55,559 nt of DNA from Microseira wollei NIES-4236. GTDB lineage: Bacteria > Cyanobacteriota > Cyanobacteriia > Cyanobacteriales > Aerosakkonemataceae. The notes under the pieces were generated by a model, which saw nothing but the letters and a program-made list of their open reading frames with translations, had not been told where the DNA came from and searched no databases. Location of the stretch: contig NZ_BLAY01000053.1 in assembly GCF_020521235.1 (NCBI RefSeq), forward strand, positions 1 to 55,559, in the 5' to 3' direction. The translations under genes and the position numbers were made by a program. Of the stretch, positions 52,825-55,559 are shown piece by piece (the first letter of the stretch is position 1; each line of letters opens with the position of its first letter).

Positions 52825-53215
52825 GACGGTTTTCTCACTCGCTAATCAAGTTGTGGCTTACATTTGTAGAGCCACCAGTATAGCTACTACAACAAAGCTA
52901 GCGACTTTGCCTTAAACTGATCTGGGAAATCCATAGAAATTCATTGATAAAAAAAATGGCTTCTGAGCGCGAGAAAACTCGCTATTTCTAGGTTATCCGC
53001 CTCCCATTTGCAGCGCCATCGGTGATATAACTTGATAGCTTGGGATTTCCCCGCGTCCCCTTGTCCTTAGCATCCCCGCGTCCTCTTCAAGCGATCGCTT
53101 GTTAAAGAAACCCGGTTTTTTGAAAAAACCGGGTTTCTAAGTCAAAGGAGGGGCATTCCTAGCCTGCCCCTCCTTCTTTTCTCCCTAAAATGCTATTTTT
53201 CAGCGCTTTACTGCT
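52825..53215. other. spacer with two hairpins
   Basis: 53106-53138 is a near-perfect palindrome AGAAACCCGGTTTTTT-G-AAAAAACCGGGTTTCT. 53147-53173 has GGAGGGGCA / TGCCCCTCC, which could be the terminator of the minus-strand small gene at 53216. CCCCGCGTCCCC/CCCGCGTCCTC at 53050-53095 belongs to the repeat family of 8220-8320. No coding sequence. Confidence 0.7.
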
Positions 53216-53371
53216 CTACAGTTGCTGCATTTCCGCTTCCAGTTGCCGGATTAACTCTTGGTCACCGTTGGCTCTGGCGACTTCCAAGCGATGTTGCAGC
53301 CTTTTCTGGATGTTGGCACGATGTGTTTCGGCTGTTCTTTTTAGGTCTTCGCGACGATTTTTGTTCATCAT
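53216..53371 (-). CDS. pirA: PirA-like small protein (PII-interacting regulator of arginine synthesis)
   Basis: A 51-residue, highly charged helical protein: MMNKNRREDLKRTAETHRAN, then IQKRLQHRLEVARANGDQEL and IRQLEAEMQQL. The HRLEVARAxGxxxLIRQLEAE core is the pattern I associate with cyanobacterial PirA, a small protein that binds PII (GlnB) and so tunes arginine synthesis through N-acetylglutamate kinase. The assignment is from memory of the family pattern only. Adjacent ATG codons at 53371 and 53368 can serve as start. A possible terminator lies at 53147-53173. Confidence 0.62.
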   Translation of the reverse strand: MMNKNRREDLKRTAETHRANIQKRLQHRLEVARANGDQELIRQLEAEMQQL

Positions 53372-53644
53372 GGACTTCAGATTGGGATCGGTTGGTGTAT
53401 AATTATCCTTCTATTTTTTTAATATAACACGCCAAGCTCAAATTGGCAAGCAAATTGTGTTTTAAGATACAGAATGTTCATAAAATTTATGAATCTAGCG
53501 AAGTGGGAAGGGGGACAAGCAAGACAGTTTCTTCTCTCCTGGGGCGTCCCGATGGGCGACTGGTTGCCACTAAATGTATAGAAAGTTTTAGAGTTTTATA
53601 ATTTAATTAAAAAAATTGACTTTTTATATAATTTGTAGTAATAG

Positions 53645-53885
53645 AGCCAAGCAAAAGTACCCCGTGAGGGTACTGTCAGAGTCTGGCAAAATTTCCAAAA
53701 TATAGATGAAGGTATTTCTCTAGCAAATAAGCTGGAGTTTTCTCAATTAAGGAAAACTATTGACTTGGGATTTATTAAAAATTGCAACGATTTTCATTAT
53801 TAGTGAAAAAAGTCCGGAAAGTAAATCCAACCAGGGGAATATAAATTTAGAAGTGATTCGAGAAATCAAGGTAACAATTATTTAG
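53645..53885 (+). pseudogene. remnant reading frame upstream of the patatin gene
   Basis: Coding-like plus-strand sequence with no start codon: SQAKVPREGTVRVWQNFQNI, DEGISLANKLEFSQLRKTID, LGFIK, then after a slip in an A-run near 53790, IATIFIISEKSPESKSNQGN and INLEVIREIKVTII with TAG at 53883. About 80 codons, one frameshift. Family unknown. It ends 28 bases before the patatin start, so it may once have been its operon partner. Confidence 0.45.
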
Positions 53886-53912
53886 TTTTTGTGCCAGACC
53901 AAGGAGAGTAAT

Positions 53913-55013
53913 ATGACTTTTAAATATAAAATATTGTCAATCGACGGTGGCGGCATCAGAGGGATTATCCCGGCGATGATTATAGCCGAAATTGAACGGC
54001 GGACAAACAAGCCGATCTGTCAATTGTTTGATATGATTGCTGGCACTTCAACCGGCGGTATCTTGGCATTAGGTCTGACTAAACCCCATCCAGATAATCC
54101 GGAAATACCGCATTACAAAGCTAAGGATTTAATCGACCTGTATCGGGAAGAGGGAAAACGGATTTTCGACCAGTCCTGGATAGACAGGCACGAGAATTTA
54201 AGGGAACTATTTCTTAAACCAAAATTTGCTTCAAATGGCAGGGAAGAAGTTTTAGCAGAATATTTGGGCAAGGAAACTCGAATTCAAGAGGCACTGACGG
54301 AAATTTTCATTACCAGCTATGAAACTGAACTGCGGATTCCTGTTTACTTCACCAGTAATAAGGAGGCAGAAAAGACAAGCGGTTTGGACTTCCACCGAGT
54401 ATGCCAAAGTATTACAATGGTAGAAGCTGCTATGGCAACTTCCGCAGCCCCGACTTATTTTGAACCAGTCTCGGTTCCCACCGACAATAAACCAAACGGC
54501 TTCTATTCATTAATAGATGGTGGAGTTTTTGCCAACAATCCAACTTCCCTGGCAATTATGGAAGCGATAATTGCTTCTAAGAAAAAAGCAAGACAACTGA
54601 GGCAACCAGACAAAAAACTGGCTATAGATGAGATTATTGTTGTCTCAATCGGTACGGGTTCGCTGACCCGCGAATATGAATTTGAGCGGGTGAAACGCTG
54701 GGGACAAGCTCAATGGATGCAACGGATTATTAATATTGTTATGGACGGTCAAAGTGAAGCAGTTGGTTCTCAATTAGACCAACTCCTGCCAGATGCAGAC
54801 GGCGACCCGAAACAATATTATCGCTTGCAACCAAGACTCACTAAGGGGAATGATGATATAGACGATCCAAGTCCTGAGAATCTCGAGAAGCTGGAAGAAC
54901 GTGCAAAGCTAGTAATTGATGCGAGAACGGATGAGTTGGACGAGTTGTGCAAACTGCTTGTGGAAACGCCAACAGTTGTTGAGAGAGAGAAGAAATTGGT
55001 GGTGCAGATGTAG
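53913..55013 (+). CDS. patatin-like phospholipase
   Basis: A 366-residue cytosolic patatin with all catalytic elements: the oxyanion loop DGGGIRG (residues 11-17), the nucleophile elbow GTSTGG with Ser46, and the catalytic Asp202 in DGGVFANNP. The ATG at 53913 follows AAGGAGAG at a good distance; the upstream open TTG at 53889 is rejected. Patatins hydrolyse acyl chains from phospholipids or galactolipids. The nearest architecture is the stand-alone bacterial type also recruited as CapV effectors in CBASS, but no CD-NTase, Cap2 or Cap3 gene is within the window, so a defence role is unsupported. The C-terminal 60 residues are charged and helical (NLEKLEERAKLVIDARTDEL). Confidence 0.93.
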   Translation: MTFKYKILSIDGGGIRGIIPAMIIAEIERRTNKPICQLFDMIAGTSTGGILALGLTKPHPDNPEIPHYKAKDLIDLYREEGKRIFDQSWIDRHENLRELFLKPKFASNGREEVLAEYLGKETRIQEALTEIFITSYETELRIPVYFTSNKEAEKTSGLDFHRVCQSITMVEAAMATSAAPTYFEPVSVPTDNKPNGFYSLIDGGVFANNPTSLAIMEAIIASKKKARQLRQPDKKLAIDEIIVVSIGTGSLTREYEFERVKRWGQAQWMQRIINIVMDGQSEAVGSQLDQLLPDADGDPKQYYRLQPRLTKGNDDIDDPSPENLEKLEERAKLVIDARTDELDELCKLLVETPTVVEREKKLVVQM

Positions 55014-55150
55014 TAGGGAAAATAGAAAGTCTTGTTGTGAGACTCAAATCCTACCTAAGCCGTGCCCCTAACCTGTGGTCTTTGGCTGTAACCTAAGTTC
55101 AAGAGAGAGTATATCCACGGGGTATGCTCTCTCTTAAACTATTTAAATGA

Positions 55151-55318
55151 ATCCCCAGGGATTTAGCTACCGGGGGTAGACTTGCCACGTTGTTAGATGA
55201 ACGGGGAAATAGCGTGGGAGGAGTGAAAGTTTGCGAGGAACTTTCGCGGCAGTTTGGGTTACATATGTTTGATTCGGCGATGGGGAGTTGTAAGTTTTTG
55301 GAGATGTTGTCTGAGTAA
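55151..55318 (+). pseudogene. 3' fragment of an unrecognised gene
   Basis: The frame reads IPRDLATGGRLATLLDERGN, SVGGVKVCEELSRQFGLHMF, DSAMGSCKFLEMLSE and then TAA at 55316-55318. Composition is coding-like, but there is no start codon and the upstream frame closes at 55148. I do not recognise the family. The minus-strand frames over it are shadows that extend into the terminal repeat. Confidence 0.4.
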
Positions 55319-55331
55319 AAATTTGAAATTT

Positions 55332-55559
55332 GTGGGACGGGCAAGATGCCCATCCCACAAGAAAAAATCATCTTTTGTCTTGTGGGGTGGGACGGGCAAG
55401 ATGCCCATCCCACAAGAAAAAATCATCTTTGTTCTTGTGGGGTGGGACGGGCAAGATGCCCATCCCACAAGAAAAAATCATCTTTGTTCTTGTGGGGTGG
55501 GACGGGCAAGATGCCCATCCCACAAGAAAAAATCATCTTTGTTCTTGTGGGGTGGGACG
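55332..55559. repeat. 55-bp tandem repeat, GACGGGCAAGATGCCCATCC family
   Basis: Units start GTGGGACGGGCAAGATGCCC at 55332, 55387, 55442 and 55497, with a fifth cut off by the window end at 55552. The period is exactly 55 bp and the last three units are identical. Each has the stem GATGGGCATCTTGCCCGTCC in inverted sense and AAAAAATCATCTTTG. Same family as the array at 1-126. Confidence 0.95.

Noticed and set aside
53913-55013. CBASS or other phage-defence operon around the patatin
   Set aside because: No CD-NTase, Cap2/Cap3 or other sensor gene is visible on either side.
55332-55559. CRISPR-like array at the window end
   Set aside because: Units are contiguous and identical over their whole 55-bp length; it is a simple tandem repeat.

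Overview
The window reads as part of a cyanobacterial chromosome, probably from a filamentous, repeat-rich lineage (Oscillatoriales/Coleofasciculales-like; the lineage is inference). The signs are frequent HIP1 octamers (GCGATCGC), the sulfolipid pair sqdB/sqdX, a phycocyanin lyase of the CpcT type, a phosphoribulokinase-like protein, a CyaB-type GAF-GAF-PAS cyclase, STAND/WD40 remnants, Uma2 proteins, and dense short repeats (7-bp ATTAGCN-type arrays, GAAACCCGGTTTC palindromes, GGGCACGGCA hairpins, GATGGGCATC elements).

Layout. 0-1.5 kb: tandem repeat and an apparently solitary C5-cytosine methyltransferase. 1.5-9.1 kb (minus strand): an outer-membrane/lipid A block, purC - Omp85 - lpxC - fabZ - lpxA - lpxB, which together make lipid A precursors and insert outer-membrane proteins. 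9.3-12 kb: a CyaB-like adenylate cyclase. 12.4-15.5 kb: sulfolipid synthesis (sqdB, a small membrane protein, sqdX). 15.8-19.7 kb: cpcT, an 80-bp hairpin array, an RTX-like calcium-binding protein, a broken gene and a phytase-like lipoprotein. 19.8-25.9 kb: exported TPR protein, small exported proteins, a DUF2330 protein paired with an NqrB/RnfD-like membrane protein, and a DUF6464 protein. 26.3-30.9 kb: a glycosyltransferase split by an amber codon, an SDR, an NTF2-like protein and murG. 31-40 kb is accessory: a Uma2 gene broken by a 152-bp MITE, txlA, IS200/IS605-type ends around an AT-rich island of decayed genes headed by an XRE regulator, a PRK-like gene, a second Uma2 gene, and an IS630-type element carrying an SMI1/KNR4 gene. 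40-53 kb is mostly housekeeping: ndk, speA, a sugar nucleotidyltransferase, lapA-like/scpA, a PEP-synthase-like protein, a baeRF protein, a DUF1361 protein and a PirA-like small protein, with one decayed NB-ARC/WD40 gene. 53.9-55 kb: a patatin-like phospholipase, then a 55-bp tandem repeat running off the end.

The most notable theme is short repetitive elements inside protein-coding frames. The same element family lies at the lpxA/lpxB junction, inside lpxC in the opposite orientation, and probably in the Omp85 linker. Another family is shared between an intergenic spacer and the PEP-synthase-like gene. A third supplies six 15-residue repeats at the N-terminus of the TPR protein. In addition, three mobile elements can be delimited to the base: a ~104-bp MITE with 5-bp target duplications (two copies), a 152-bp MITE, and an IS630-type element with TA duplication and an empty site next door. 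I did not see a convincing complete new defence or metabolic system.
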